From a virus: a stretch of 24,901 bases of DNA. Numbering within the stretch: position 1 is the first letter of the stretch; each line of letters begins with the position of its first letter. Positions 1 to 7,853 of the stretch are shown one piece after another. The notes below the pieces were generated by a model. The model was not told the DNA's origin. It made no database searches and saw only the letters and a list, made by a program, of their open reading frames with translations. The DNA lies in IMG/VR virus record IMGVR_UViG_3300002933_000469, positions 1-24,901 of that record; one strand, written 5' to 3'. A program made the translations under genes and the position numbers.

Positions 1-462
1 GCCGTAGATAACTATTCAGAAAGCTATCCGCACTACTCTACAAGTCCAGAAGCAGACTGCCGCCATAATGTGGCTACTGTTAAGATTGACACAGCCAATC
101 TTGAGTTATTATTAAATCAAGCATTTGAAACATTTGAACCTGCTCCATATGGTCCATTTAACGTTTACATGTATGATGGTTACCACGATGAAGAAAGTCA
201 ATTCCAAGGCATTGACAAAGTTGCTCCTTGCTTAGAAGAGATTAGTTTAATTGTAGTTGATGATTGGAACGATAACGAATACTTCCCAACTGAATACAAA
301 GGTGTTACATATGGTAGCCGCGAAAAAGCTGGAACATATCGTGCATTTGATCAAGTTGGTCTAGAGCTACTATACAAGATTGAAGTTGAAACAGGTGAAA
401 ACCCAATGTTCCCAAGTGATTGGCACAACGGATACGGAATCTTCTTAGTTAAAAAGATCTAA
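1..462 (+). CDS. C-terminal part of a probable SAM-dependent methyltransferase (5' end outside window)
   Basis: The frame is open from base 1, so the gene starts upstream of the window. A GTG at 70 is an internal codon rather than a convincing start. The visible 153 residues include NVYMYDGYHDEESQ followed by an acidic strand ending VVDDWND. This arrangement is typical of the C-terminal half of Methyltransf_24-type class I methyltransferases, where the aspartates line the active site or metal site. The SAM-binding glycine loop would lie in the missing part, so activity cannot be judged. The stop overlaps the next gene's start by one base (TAATG), so the pair is probably translated together. 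The neighbour is glycosyltransferase-like, which suggests glycan modification. The family call is from remembered motif resemblance and is moderately sure. Confidence 0.55.
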   Translation, partial: AVDNYSESYPHYSTSPEADCRHNVATVKIDTANLELLLNQAFETFEPAPYGPFNVYMYDGYHDEESQFQGIDKVAPCLEEISLIVVDDWNDNEYFPTEYKGVTYGSREKAGTYRAFDQVGLELLYKIEVETGENPMFPSDWHNGYGIFLVKKI

Positions 463-1223
463 TGACAACATTTTTACATTCTGGAACTGCCGGTGATACT
501 GTATATAGTTTAGCCGCAGTTAAAAAAATGGGTGGTGGCGAGTTTCAGATTGGTATTCGCAACCTAGAGCGTATTTTACCTACATACGGCTATCGTGCAG
601 AGGATTGTGATCCAGCACACCGAGGTCGTTACACAGAACGAGACTACGAGCTATTAGCACCATTGATTGAGCGTCAAACGTATATAACTAAGGTTACTCC
701 TTGGCACGATGGTGATAATAGGCCGGATGTAAACTTAGATCAATATCGTGCAGTACTGTATCGTACATTCGAAGGCAATATTGTTGAAAGCTATTTTAAA
801 ACATTCAACTTACCTTTTATGATGCAAGATTACGATACACCTTGGTTAGAAGCAGACGCAATTACTGAAGCCGCTATTATTGTAAACTCAACACCACGCT
901 ATAGAGATCCAGAAGCATTTGGTACTTGGTTACAAATGTGTGCAGATGCCGAACTAGACAAAAATGGATTGTTTGTGGGCACTATTGCAGAATACGATGC
1001 GTTTGTTACCGCTACTAAATGTAATATTAAATATCGCCCGGTTAAGGACTTTTTGGAACTAGCCGGACTTATCGAAGGTGCAGACTTATTTTTGGGTAAT
1101 CAAAGTATGGCACTTAGTATTGCTATGGGTTTGGGCAAAGCTAGTGTAGTTGAATTGCATAAAATCAAACCGATGCAGTATAGAGAATGTTTCTTCCCTA
1201 GAACTAACATTACCTATTTCTAA
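462..1223 (+). CDS. Glycosyltransferase-like protein (GT-B / heptosyltransferase-like)
   Basis: A 253-residue protein. The N-terminus MTTFLHSGTAGDTVYSL resembles the first Rossmann strand and glycine loop of GT-B enzymes such as the GT9 heptosyltransferases. Near residues 205-235, ADLFLGNQSMALSIAMGLGK resembles the nucleotide-sugar site of that family, which usually reads VGNDSGLMHLAAALGKP. The protein is shorter than typical 320-350-residue GT9 enzymes, and I see no membrane segment. It starts at an ATG that shares its A with the upstream stop codon (TAATG) and has no separate ribosome site, which indicates translational coupling to the methyltransferase-like gene. A role in glycosylating phage or host surface material is inferred. 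The sugar donor and acceptor are unknown. Confidence 0.5.
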   Translation: MTTFLHSGTAGDTVYSLAAVKKMGGGEFQIGIRNLERILPTYGYRAEDCDPAHRGRYTERDYELLAPLIERQTYITKVTPWHDGDNRPDVNLDQYRAVLYRTFEGNIVESYFKTFNLPFMMQDYDTPWLEADAITEAAIIVNSTPRYRDPEAFGTWLQMCADAELDKNGLFVGTIAEYDAFVTATKCNIKYRPVKDFLELAGLIEGADLFLGNQSMALSIAMGLGKASVVELHKIKPMQYRECFFPRTNITYF

Positions 1224-1225
1224 AT

Positions 1226-1233
1226 GATAAATA
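1226..1233 (+). promoter_or_regulatory. Candidate T4-like late promoter (GATAAATA) upstream of groES
   Basis: The octamer GATAAATA matches the NATAAATA form of T4-like late promoters, which lack a -35 element. It lies just after the stop of the glycosyltransferase gene and about 90 bases before groES. With the sigma70-type promoter just downstream it could give groESL both early and late expression. The site is short and chance matches occur in A/T-rich DNA. Three other intergenic copies in the window raise its credibility. Confidence 0.4.
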
Positions 1234-1249
1234 ATTTTGTAAGTAGTTG

Positions 1250-1279
1250 TTGACAATACTTACAATTCTGTAGTACAAT
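1250..1279 (+). promoter_or_regulatory. Sigma70-type promoter of groESL
   Basis: TTGACA at 1250-1255, an 18-base spacer, and TACAAT at 1274-1279. The -35 is a perfect consensus and the -10 has one mismatch. It is the only strong promoter of this type in the 97-base gap before groES. No CIRCE-type inverted repeat (TTAGCACTC-N9-GAGTGCTAA) or sigma32-type promoter is visible, so host heat-shock control is not evident. Confidence 0.75.
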
Positions 1280-1320
1280 AAAAAATAAATTTAATTTAAT
1301 CATTCACAAAGGAGATCATG

Positions 1321-3248
<1,928 letters not shown>

Positions 3249-3268
3249 GTTAGTAAATGTAAAAGAAG

Positions 3269-3289
3269 AGCCCCTTAATTGGGGCTTTT
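3269..3289 (+). terminator. Intrinsic terminator after groEL
   Basis: AGCCCC (3269-3274), loop TTAATT, GGGGCT (3281-3286), then a T-rich run. The stem is six base pairs and G/C-rich in an otherwise A/T-rich gap. It closes the groESL unit about 20 bases after the groEL stop. Confidence 0.88.
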
Positions 3290-3297
3290 CCTTTTAT

Positions 3298-3305
3298 GAT
3301 AAATA
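3298..3305 (+). promoter_or_regulatory. Candidate T4-like late promoter (GATAAATA)
   Basis: GATAAATA lies between the groEL terminator and the small gene at 3328, with no sigma70 -35 element upstream. It is the same octamer as at 1226 and 18463. The predicted start of transcription would lie about six bases after the box, leaving a short leader with the ribosome site AAAGGA at 3316-3321. Confidence 0.55.
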
Positions 3306-3327
3306 CTTTATAGATAAAGGAAATATC

Positions 3328-3558
3328 ATGACAGTCACAGTACAACAAGTATATAACTATAACCATACACCGGAACAATCTGCGCCGTTTAGTTACAAAC
3401 TCGCAGAAATGAAAGAACTTGGAACATTTGTTGAAACAAACTTCCCCGAAGGTGAACCTGGCCCAATTCTTACATTTACCACAGAGGAAGCGGCTAATGA
3501 ATATGTTGCATTTATGAGTAACTTAAATCCAGTAAGTACCACTATTACTCCGGCATAA
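3328..3558 (+). CDS. Small protein of unknown function, probably late-expressed
   Basis: A 76-residue protein beginning MTVTVQQVYNYNHTPEQ. I do not recognise a family. It is soluble, mildly acidic and has no cysteines or membrane segment. The middle (about residues 45-65) reads like an amphipathic helix, TFTTEEAANEYVAFM. It is a one-gene unit between two terminators, with a late-type octamer 22 bases upstream and a good ribosome site. That arrangement suggests independent late expression, for example as a small virion or assembly protein. The function is not shown by the sequence. Confidence 0.7.
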   Translation: MTVTVQQVYNYNHTPEQSAPFSYKLAEMKELGTFVETNFPEGEPGPILTFTTEEAANEYVAFMSNLNPVSTTITPA

Positions 3559-3580
3559 GTTAGCACACACTAACATAATA

Positions 3581-3602
3581 AACCCGCTAAGGCGGGTTTT
3601 TT
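3581..3602 (+). terminator. Intrinsic terminator after the 76-residue gene
   Basis: AACCCGC (3581-3587), loop TAAG, GCGGGTT (3592-3598), followed by an uninterrupted T run to 3602. It is a strong hairpin of seven pairs. The next promoter begins two bases downstream. Confidence 0.92.
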
Positions 3603-3603
3603 G

Positions 3604-3632
3604 TTGACTAAAAATACCCAAAATAGTATAAT
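3604..3632 (+). promoter_or_regulatory. Sigma70-type promoter P0 of the repeated phage family, giving a near-leaderless mRNA
   Basis: TTGACT (3604-3609), a 17-base spacer, and TATAAT (3627-3632). The spacer contains ACCCAAAAT, matching the TTCCCAAAAT core of the promoters at 5522-6118; 12 of 17 spacer positions agree with the one at 6096-6112. Only nine bases separate the -10 box from the ATG at 3642. Transcription should therefore begin at or within about three bases of the start codon. No ribosome site is present. Confidence 0.8.
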
Positions 3633-3641
3633 AGAAGTATT

Positions 3642-3965
3642 ATGAAAATTGTAAAGCTATCTAATAGACACAAAGCCCATAAAAAGTGGGGATTTGCCAT
3701 TGGCTTACGTTTTACTGAGTATGGCAATGATGCTCGCCAAGTATGTGAGTATCTGGAAAACGCATACAAGACCTATAGTTTCCAAAAGCCAGACTGGCGT
3801 TGGTCAAATGCCAAGATTGAATGGTATGCGGACTTTGGTAATCGCCCAGCTCGATCAATTCATATTATGAATGACTATCGTCCACGTCCATATTGGATTT
3901 ATTTGAAAAATGATGCAGACGTTAGTATGCTTATATTAACTGGGCTACTAGATGAAAATCGTTAA
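3642..3965 (+). CDS. Small protein of a tandem family, copy 1
   Basis: A 107-residue basic, tryptophan- and tyrosine-rich protein starting MKIVKLSNRHKAHKKWGFAI. I know no family for it. It shares an MKI(V/I)KL start, an early basic/aromatic stretch and a C-terminal helix-like segment (VSMLILTGLLDE) with the next genes, so they are best read as divergent paralogues. The ATG lies just downstream of the P0 -10 box, so the mRNA is probably leaderless. The last 14 bases overlap the next gene, including the shared sequence GATGAAAAT. It is probably an early accessory protein. The function is unknown. Confidence 0.75.
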   Translation: MKIVKLSNRHKAHKKWGFAIGLRFTEYGNDARQVCEYLENAYKTYSFQKPDWRWSNAKIEWYADFGNRPARSIHIMNDYRPRPYWIYLKNDADVSMLILTGLLDENR

Positions 3966-4242
3966 ATTAGATCGTCGCTATACACAATGCCGTCTAAACA
4001 ACTACTGGATAGCCTTGCACTTTGATGAGGAATACGATAGTAAGCCTAACTGGGGTCAGCCATTTTGGATAAAGCGTAAACTAGTAGACCATTATGGCCC
4101 GGGTGGCTATGCTGTGTGTAATAATCCTAGTCCGTGGTATAATGAATATGTTGGTAACTATTTAGAAATAATATATCTAAGAGACGAGTCAATGTTGACC
4201 TTCTTAGAGTTGAGTGGAGCATTTTTTGATGAAAATAATTAA
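3952..4242 (+). CDS. Small protein of a tandem family, copy 2
   Basis: A 96-residue protein starting MKIVKLDRRYTQCRLNNYW. It aligns with copies 1 and 3 at the start (MKIxKL, then R-rich and aromatic residues) and at the end (DESMLTFLELSGAF). The ATG lies 14 bases inside copy 1, and the same 14-base overlap recurs with copy 3. This suggests the unit was duplicated together with its overlap junction and is translated by coupling. Rich in W, Y, G and P, no membrane segment, no cysteine motif. The function is not recognised. Confidence 0.75.
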   Translation: MKIVKLDRRYTQCRLNNYWIALHFDEEYDSKPNWGQPFWIKRKLVDHYGPGGYAVCNNPSPWYNEYVGNYLEIIYLRDESMLTFLELSGAFFDENN

Positions 4243-4513
4243 ACTAGATGGTAGATACGCAGGTTTCCCTAAGTGGAAATATGCCTTAGACTTTGGTAAG
4301 CACAAGTACGGCAAGCTACCTAGACTAAAATATGCTGTGGGATTTAAAAAGTTATTCGGCCCAGACCGTTGGCACAATCCTGACCCTACTGTACGAGTGT
4401 TTGACCGTAACTGGTATTTGTTTAACGAAAACTGGTATAACGACATCAAACACGGCCGTATCTTGTATAACAATGAATCGGACTTGAGTGCAGTACTACT
4501 CATGTTAGAATAA
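4229..4513 (+). CDS. Small protein of a tandem family, copy 3
   Basis: 94 residues from the ATG at 4229, giving MKIIKLDGRYAGFPKWKYAL. An in-frame GTG at 4214 would add five residues, but the ATG start restores the family start MKIxKL and the same 14-base overlap as between copies 1 and 2. Many lysines and aromatics. The C-terminus SDLSAVLLMLE corresponds to the C-terminal segment of the sister proteins. The stop is followed by the next ATG after one base (TAATATG). The function is unknown. Confidence 0.72.
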   Translation: MKIIKLDGRYAGFPKWKYALDFGKHKYGKLPRLKYAVGFKKLFGPDRWHNPDPTVRVFDRNWYLFNENWYNDIKHGRILYNNESDLSAVLLMLE

Positions 4514-4514
4514 T

Positions 4515-4787
4515 ATGACAACTATTAAAATACCACGTCAACCACAGCGTAATGGAATTAGGCTTAAAGAAGTAATTCCATTCCTTAAGGAAACACTTGG
4601 CGAATTTGAAGGACGCATGTATGCTGGCCCCGGCTGGCGGTTCCAAATTAAGGATTGGAAGAATATTGGATGTGGCCGAAAACTTGTCCCTAGTATGATC
4701 TACGGTGGCGATACTGAACCTGCACACTACTTGTTGGATGTACTAGATCCCGAAATGGCGTTGCTTATTAGTTTAAAGTTTGCTTGA
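4515..4787 (+). CDS. Small protein, probable divergent fourth member of the tandem family
   Basis: A 90-residue protein starting MTTIKIPRQPQRNGIRLKEV. It is basic and ends PEMALLISLKFA, comparable to the C-terminal hydrophobic segment of the three preceding proteins. Membership in the family is suggestive rather than certain. It starts one base after the stop of copy 3 at a TAATATG junction without its own ribosome site. Its TGA stop (4785-4787) lies within the -35 hexamer of the next promoter. No known domain. Confidence 0.68.
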   Translation: MTTIKIPRQPQRNGIRLKEVIPFLKETLGEFEGRMYAGPGWRFQIKDWKNIGCGRKLVPSMIYGGDTEPAHYLLDVLDPEMALLISLKFA

Positions 4788-4812
4788 CCAATAATTCCCA
4801 ATATTGTATAAT
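4784..4812 (+). promoter_or_regulatory. Repeated sigma70-type promoter P1
   Basis: TTGACC (4784-4789), a 17-base spacer containing AATTCCCAATATTG, and TATAAT (4807-4812). The TGA stop of the upstream gene is inside the -35 hexamer. A second TTGTAT copy begins 11 bases after the first. The leader carries AAAGGA at 4826-4831 before the ATG at 4837. Confidence 0.9.
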
Positions 4813-4836
4813 GGTTGTATTAATTAAAGGACATAA

Positions 4837-5307
4837 ATGCTCTACTTCGCTTATGGTATGAATACTAACCGGGCCCAAATGGCCGACCGTTGTCCGATGG
4901 CCAAAAGCCTCGGACGGGCAGTATTAATGAACCATGAATTTCGATTTGCCCGTCACGCAGATATAATCGTAAATCCCGAATATAATACCCAAGGAGTATT
5001 ATGGGATATTACTCCAGAATGTGAAAAGAATCTAGATGCATTAGAAGGGTTTCCTAATTATTATCTAAAGAAAACAGTTAGGGTATTACATAATAATAAG
5101 GCCGTAGAATGTATGACTTATTATATGGCTGGAGAGAATATAGATGAAATGCCGTCGGATGGGTATTTAGAAATGTTATTCGAAGGTTATAAAGCACATA
5201 ATGTTGATGATTATCAAATATATGAAAGTTTAGCATTAATCGATAGTATTAAAGAGCGTCAGAAACAAATACAAAACAAATATTTTAACGAACAATATTG
5301 GGAATAA
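4837..5307 (+). CDS. Gamma-glutamylcyclotransferase-like (GGCT/AIG2 fold) protein
   Basis: A 156-residue protein. MLYFAYGMNTN at residues 1-11 is the substrate-loop signature of the GGCT-like fold (YGxN at 6-9). GVLWDIT then LDALEGFPNYY place the conserved catalytic Glu at residue 70. Family members release 5-oxoproline from gamma-glutamyl peptides or amines. The actual substrate here (glutathione-derived, gamma-glutamyl-polyamine or a protein) cannot be told. The length is normal for the fold. The C-terminal 30 residues are a charged helix. Visibly A/T-richer than groEL. Driven by promoter P1, with a small acidic gene one base downstream. The family assignment is firm. The physiological role is open. 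Confidence 0.82.
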   Translation: MLYFAYGMNTNRAQMADRCPMAKSLGRAVLMNHEFRFARHADIIVNPEYNTQGVLWDITPECEKNLDALEGFPNYYLKKTVRVLHNNKAVECMTYYMAGENIDEMPSDGYLEMLFEGYKAHNVDDYQIYESLALIDSIKERQKQIQNKYFNEQYWE

Positions 5308-5308
5308 T

Positions 5309-5515
5309 ATGAAACTAAAGAATATGATTATCGAATCTGAATATGATAATGCTTTCCCTGAAAATCAAGAATTTATTGATTGGGTTAATTGTATTGATTA
5401 TGAATATAACGAAGCCGATAATGTTCCGGCATTAACAGTAACAGAACGCACTAATATTGTGTTGCATAAAAACAACACCGAAGACTATAGCCCGTATAGC
5501 ACCGTGAACAGTTGA
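5309..5515 (+). CDS. Small acidic protein of unknown function
   Basis: A 68-residue, strongly acidic protein (MKLKNMIIESEYDNAFPE at the start; many D, E and N). It has no recognisable domain, membrane segment or cysteine motif. It starts one base after the stop of the GGCT-like gene (TAATATG), so it is translated with it from the P1 transcript. Very acidic small phage proteins often mimic DNA or bind basic host proteins, but nothing here proves that. The stop lies seven bases before promoter P2. Confidence 0.62.
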   Translation: MKLKNMIIESEYDNAFPENQEFIDWVNCIDYEYNEADNVPALTVTERTNIVLHKNNTEDYSPYSTVNS

Positions 5516-5521
5516 TTTTGG

Positions 5522-5550
5522 TAGACCGCTAATTCCCAAAATGTTATACT
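5522..5550 (+). promoter_or_regulatory. Repeated sigma70-type promoter P2
   Basis: TAGACC (5522-5527), a 17-base spacer containing AATTCCCAAAATG, and TATACT (5545-5550) with a TGn extended -10. It has the same spacer core and the same 11-base spaced second TATA (GTTATACTATT then GTTATAGT) as its sisters. The leader TAATTAATAAGGAG matches that of P4. The -35 is one mismatch from the sister form TTGACC. Confidence 0.85.
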
Positions 5551-5579
5551 ATTGTTATAGTAATTAATAAGGAGTAGCT

Positions 5580-5819
5580 ATGAAATGTTTTACTTGCCGT
5601 ACAGAATATAATACTGGACCGTGCCCAACGTGTGAAAGAAACAGGTTATTGTCTGAACAAAATAAGATCTTAGAAAGATCGAATACATCTTACCGTTATG
5701 ATGGGCCACCTGCATCCGACGATCCTGTAATTATTTTTTGGTCTTGGGTGATTATGATAGTTATATTGGTCCCTCCACTATGTTTTTTCTATTATGTAGT
5801 AAGCGGTATGGCAAATTGA
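5580..5819 (+). CDS. Small zinc-ribbon membrane protein
   Basis: A 79-residue protein. The N-terminus has two CxxC knuckles (C3/C6 and C15/C18) that could bind one zinc. Residues 20-45 are a polar linker. Residues about 49-74 form one long hydrophobic membrane segment (IIFWSWVIMIVILVPPL with aromatic flanks). The arrangement suggests a cytoplasmic zinc ribbon tethered to the inner membrane. A good ribosome site (AAGGAG at 5569-5574) follows promoter P2. The TGA stop is inside the -35 of P3. I know no family name. It could be a host-takeover or membrane-stress protein. Confidence 0.75.
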   Translation: MKCFTCRTEYNTGPCPTCERNRLLSEQNKILERSNTSYRYDGPPASDDPVIIFWSWVIMIVILVPPLCFFYYVVSGMAN

Positions 5820-5844
5820 CCATTAATTCCCATAATGCTATAAT
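5816..5844 (+). promoter_or_regulatory. Repeated sigma70-type promoter P3
   Basis: TTGACC (5816-5821), a 17-base spacer containing ATTAATTCCCATAATGC, and TATAAT (5839-5844) with a TGn extended -10. The upstream gene's TGA (5817-5819) lies inside the -35. The ribosome site AAAGGAG precedes the ATG at 5875. Confidence 0.92.
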
Positions 5845-5874
5845 GTATGTATAGTGAAATTAAAGGAGTTATAA

Positions 5875-6093
5875 ATGTCAATGTTTAATACTTGTGTAGA
5901 TCAGTTAGTTAAAGTAACTCTTACAAACGAAAACGTAAAAACTGAGTTTTATAACGGTACCTTGTTTGTTAGCACTATTACAGAAGCTCAAGCTCGTAGC
6001 GTATTCCATAGACTGAGCGAAACTTTGGGATTGGGCAAAGTACTAGTAAGCCCAATTGGCGACACAGGCGAATATGCCTTTGATTTTGTTTGA
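5875..6093 (+). CDS. Small protein of unknown function
   Basis: A 72-residue protein, MSMFNTCVDQLVKVTLT at the start. Predicted by eye to be mixed alpha/beta, with alternating strand-like segments (VKVTLT, GTLFVSTI) and a helix (AQARSVFHRLSETLG). No recognised domain. The ATG at 5875 is favoured over the one at 5881 by its 6-base spacing from AAGGAG at 5863-5868. It is a single-gene cassette between P3 and P4, and its stop codon is inside the P4 -35 box. Confidence 0.7.
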   Translation: MSMFNTCVDQLVKVTLTNENVKTEFYNGTLFVSTITEAQARSVFHRLSETLGLGKVLVSPIGDTGEYAFDFV

Positions 6094-6118
6094 CCATTAA
6101 TTCCCAAAATGCTATAAT
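6090..6118 (+). promoter_or_regulatory. Repeated sigma70-type promoter P4
   Basis: TTGACC (6090-6095), a 17-base spacer ATTAATTCCCAAAATGC, and TATAAT (6113-6118) with a TGn extended -10. This is the best representative of the family. The upstream TGA (6091-6093) is inside the -35 hexamer. The leader ends in AAGGAG before the ATG at 6149. Confidence 0.93.
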
Positions 6119-6148
6119 ATTAGTATAGTAATTAATAAGGAGCGAGCA

Positions 6149-6337
6149 ATGCCAAAATTTTATGTAACCAAAGCAGTTTATTTGAGTCTAGAAGTTGAAG
6201 CCGAACTCGAAGAAGATGCGGTTAAAATTGCACAGGATATAGACTATACTGAGTGGGATGTCGACGATGAGGACGAGCCCGTAGCCGAAACTGATGTAGA
6301 CCCTATTGAAAATCCAGAGTACTACAGACAAGGTTGA
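6149..6337 (+). CDS. Small, very acidic protein of unknown function
   Basis: A 62-residue protein. The first half (MPKFYVTKAVYLSLEVEAEL) looks like a beta-hairpin. The second half is extremely acidic (WDVDDEDEPVAETDVD). The start resembles phage and bacterial small proteins with a strand-helix (EEDAVKIAQDI) fold, but I cannot name a family. It is a single-gene cassette between P4 and P5. The TGA stop lies in the P5 -35. DNA-mimic or protein-binding roles are possible but unsupported. Confidence 0.7.
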   Translation: MPKFYVTKAVYLSLEVEAELEEDAVKIAQDIDYTEWDVDDEDEPVAETDVDPIENPEYYRQG

Positions 6338-6362
6338 TCATTAATTCCCAATATTGTATAAT
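6334..6362 (+). promoter_or_regulatory. Repeated sigma70-type promoter P5
   Basis: TTGATC (6334-6339), a 17-base spacer containing ATTAATTCCCAATATTG, and TATAAT (6357-6362). It is closest to P1 in the spacer. The upstream TGA (6335-6337) is inside the -35. It drives the AAA/SPFH unit, with the ribosome site AAGGAG before the ATG at 6392. Confidence 0.9.
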
Positions 6363-6391
6363 AGTTGTATTGTTAATAAGAAGGAGCTAGA

Positions 6392-7435
6392 ATGACCGTA
6401 TCTTTTATTAAAATTAAAAACGGTGCATATCGCACTACAGAAGTAAGTGGTCAAGTATTCCAGTTAGTAGAACAATATAAAAACACAGCTAAAGGTGGAT
6501 ATGTGACTGTAAAGAATGGTGGTAAGTTTCCTGGATTCCCGGAAGACATCCGTGTCAAAGTAGAAGGTATGAGTGATTACGAGTTTGTAAGTGAACAAGA
6601 ATTTGTTGAAGCTGGCAATACCCCGGTGGCAGAAGCTAAGGCATTAGAAACAGCACAAGAGTCCGACGAAGAAGTTATTGAGCGTATTCGTCAGCGTTTT
6701 GAGATCTTAGACGAAATGGCTACTGCTGCTACCACAGGTGATATCCGTGCTATGATTGTAAGTGGCCCTCCTGGGGTTGGTAAGTCGTTTGGTGTAGAGC
6801 GCATTGTTGAAAAGGCCTGCTTGTTTGATCAAATCTCAGGTAAGCGACTACGTGCAGAAGTAGTTAAAGGTTCTGCTACAGCAATTGGTTTGTATACTAC
6901 ACTTTATAAGTATTCGGATTCAAATTGCGTATTAGTGTTTGATGACTGTGACTCAATCTTGTTAGATGACGTTTGCTTGAACTTGCTTAAAGGTGCTTTA
7001 GACTCAGGTAAGAAGCGTAAGATTAGCTGGTTGTCTGATAGTAACATGTTGCGTCGCGAAGGCGTTCCAGATACATTTAACTTTAATGGTTCAGTAATCT
7101 TTATTACTAACTTAAAGTTCGATCAAATGAAGTCGCAGAAGTTGCGTGATCACTTGGATGCACTACAATCACGTTGTCACTATTTAGACTTAACACTTGA
7201 CACAATGCGTGATAAAGTATTACGTATTAAACAGATTGCCAAAGATGGCGAGTTGTTTAGTGAATATGATTTTGATCAAGTGGTACAAGATGAGATCATC
7301 GAGTTCTTAGAAGAAAACAAGAACAAGATGCGTGAGATGTCGTTGCGTATGGCTATTAAGGTAGCAGACTTACGTAAGAGTTTTCCACTTAAATGGAAGG
7401 CTATGGCTCAAGTTACTTGTATGAAAGCGGCTTAA
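6392..7435 (+). CDS. AAA-family ATPase
   Basis: A 347-residue protein. Residues 1-90 form an N-terminal region without a recognised domain. An AAA core follows: Walker A GPPGVGKS at 125-132, Walker B VLVFDDCD at 180-187, and sensor 1 ending FITN at 237-240. The acidic residues of Walker B are DD rather than the usual DE. There is one AAA module, so a ring oligomer is likely. The target is not visible in the sequence. It leads the unit made from promoter P5. The following genes encode a small soluble protein, a membrane protein and an SPFH lipoprotein, which raises a membrane-complex role as an inference. Similar single-AAA ATPases are common in T4-like phages of aquatic bacteria, usually without a known function. 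Confidence 0.85.
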   Translation: MTVSFIKIKNGAYRTTEVSGQVFQLVEQYKNTAKGGYVTVKNGGKFPGFPEDIRVKVEGMSDYEFVSEQEFVEAGNTPVAEAKALETAQESDEEVIERIRQRFEILDEMATAATTGDIRAMIVSGPPGVGKSFGVERIVEKACLFDQISGKRLRAEVVKGSATAIGLYTTLYKYSDSNCVLVFDDCDSILLDDVCLNLLKGALDSGKKRKISWLSDSNMLRREGVPDTFNFNGSVIFITNLKFDQMKSQKLRDHLDALQSRCHYLDLTLDTMRDKVLRIKQIAKDGELFSEYDFDQVVQDEIIEFLEENKNKMREMSLRMAIKVADLRKSFPLKWKAMAQVTCMKAA

Positions 7436-7436
7436 T

Positions 7437-7667
7437 ATGTCTTACGAATGGTCAGCCCCGGATATTGAACAATCGGTTATTGAACGTATGGGAGAAATGT
7501 ATACTCAGTATGCTGGTACTCTGAGAGAATTGAATAACTTAAAATTTGGAAACAATGTAGTAGTTCCGGTAAGTGAAGAACACGCAAGATTTATGTTAGC
7601 AGTAGCACAGAGTTATTTAAGTAGACGCCATCAAGAAACCATTGATGTTTTAATGAAAGATTATTAA
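7437..7667 (+). CDS. Small helical protein of unknown function
   Basis: A 76-residue protein, MSYEWSAPDIEQSVIERM at the start. It appears mostly helical with a central turn (FGNNVVVPVSEE). No cysteines or membrane segment. It begins one base after the stop of the ATPase gene (TAATATG) and ends with the same junction before the next gene, so translation is chained. It may be a partner of the AAA ATPase by position, though nothing in its sequence tests this. Confidence 0.68.
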   Translation: MSYEWSAPDIEQSVIERMGEMYTQYAGTLRELNNLKFGNNVVVPVSEEHARFMLAVAQSYLSRRHQETIDVLMKDY

Positions 7668-7668
7668 T

Positions 7669-7845
7669 ATGATTAGAATTTGGGTAGGGTTTGCAATACT
7701 GTTCGCAGTATTCTATTTTGGTATTCCAGTTGTACGTCATATGTCTGGCGCAGAGAAATGGGACTTGACAAAAACCTTTTTGTTTAGTATGCTATGCAGT
7801 CTATTAGCATTTATTGTAATGATGTTATTTGTATTTTTATTCTAA
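7669..7845 (+). CDS. 58-residue inner-membrane protein with two predicted helices
   Basis: Open from the ATG at 7669 to the TAA at 7843-7845. Residues about 4-22 (WVGFAILFAVFYFGIPVV) and about 37-58 (FLFSMLCSLLAFIVMMLFVF) are hydrophobic. They are separated by a short polar turn containing SGAEKWDLTK. It begins one base after the preceding stop (TAATATG). The next gene's ribosome site AAGGA overlaps its stop. The setting between the ATPase and the SPFH lipoprotein supports a membrane-associated role. No family is known to me. It is short enough to be missed by automatic gene calling. Confidence 0.7.
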   Translation: MIRIWVGFAILFAVFYFGIPVVRHMSGAEKWDLTKTFLFSMLCSLLAFIVMMLFVFLF

Positions 7846-7853
7846 GGAACACA

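Noticed and set aside
6112-6128. CTATA / TATAG inverted repeat at promoter P4 as a PeSL-type stem-loop
   Set aside because: Five A/T-rich pairs would not form a stable hairpin, and P0, P1 and P5 lack the palindrome. The 11-base direct spacing explains all six better.
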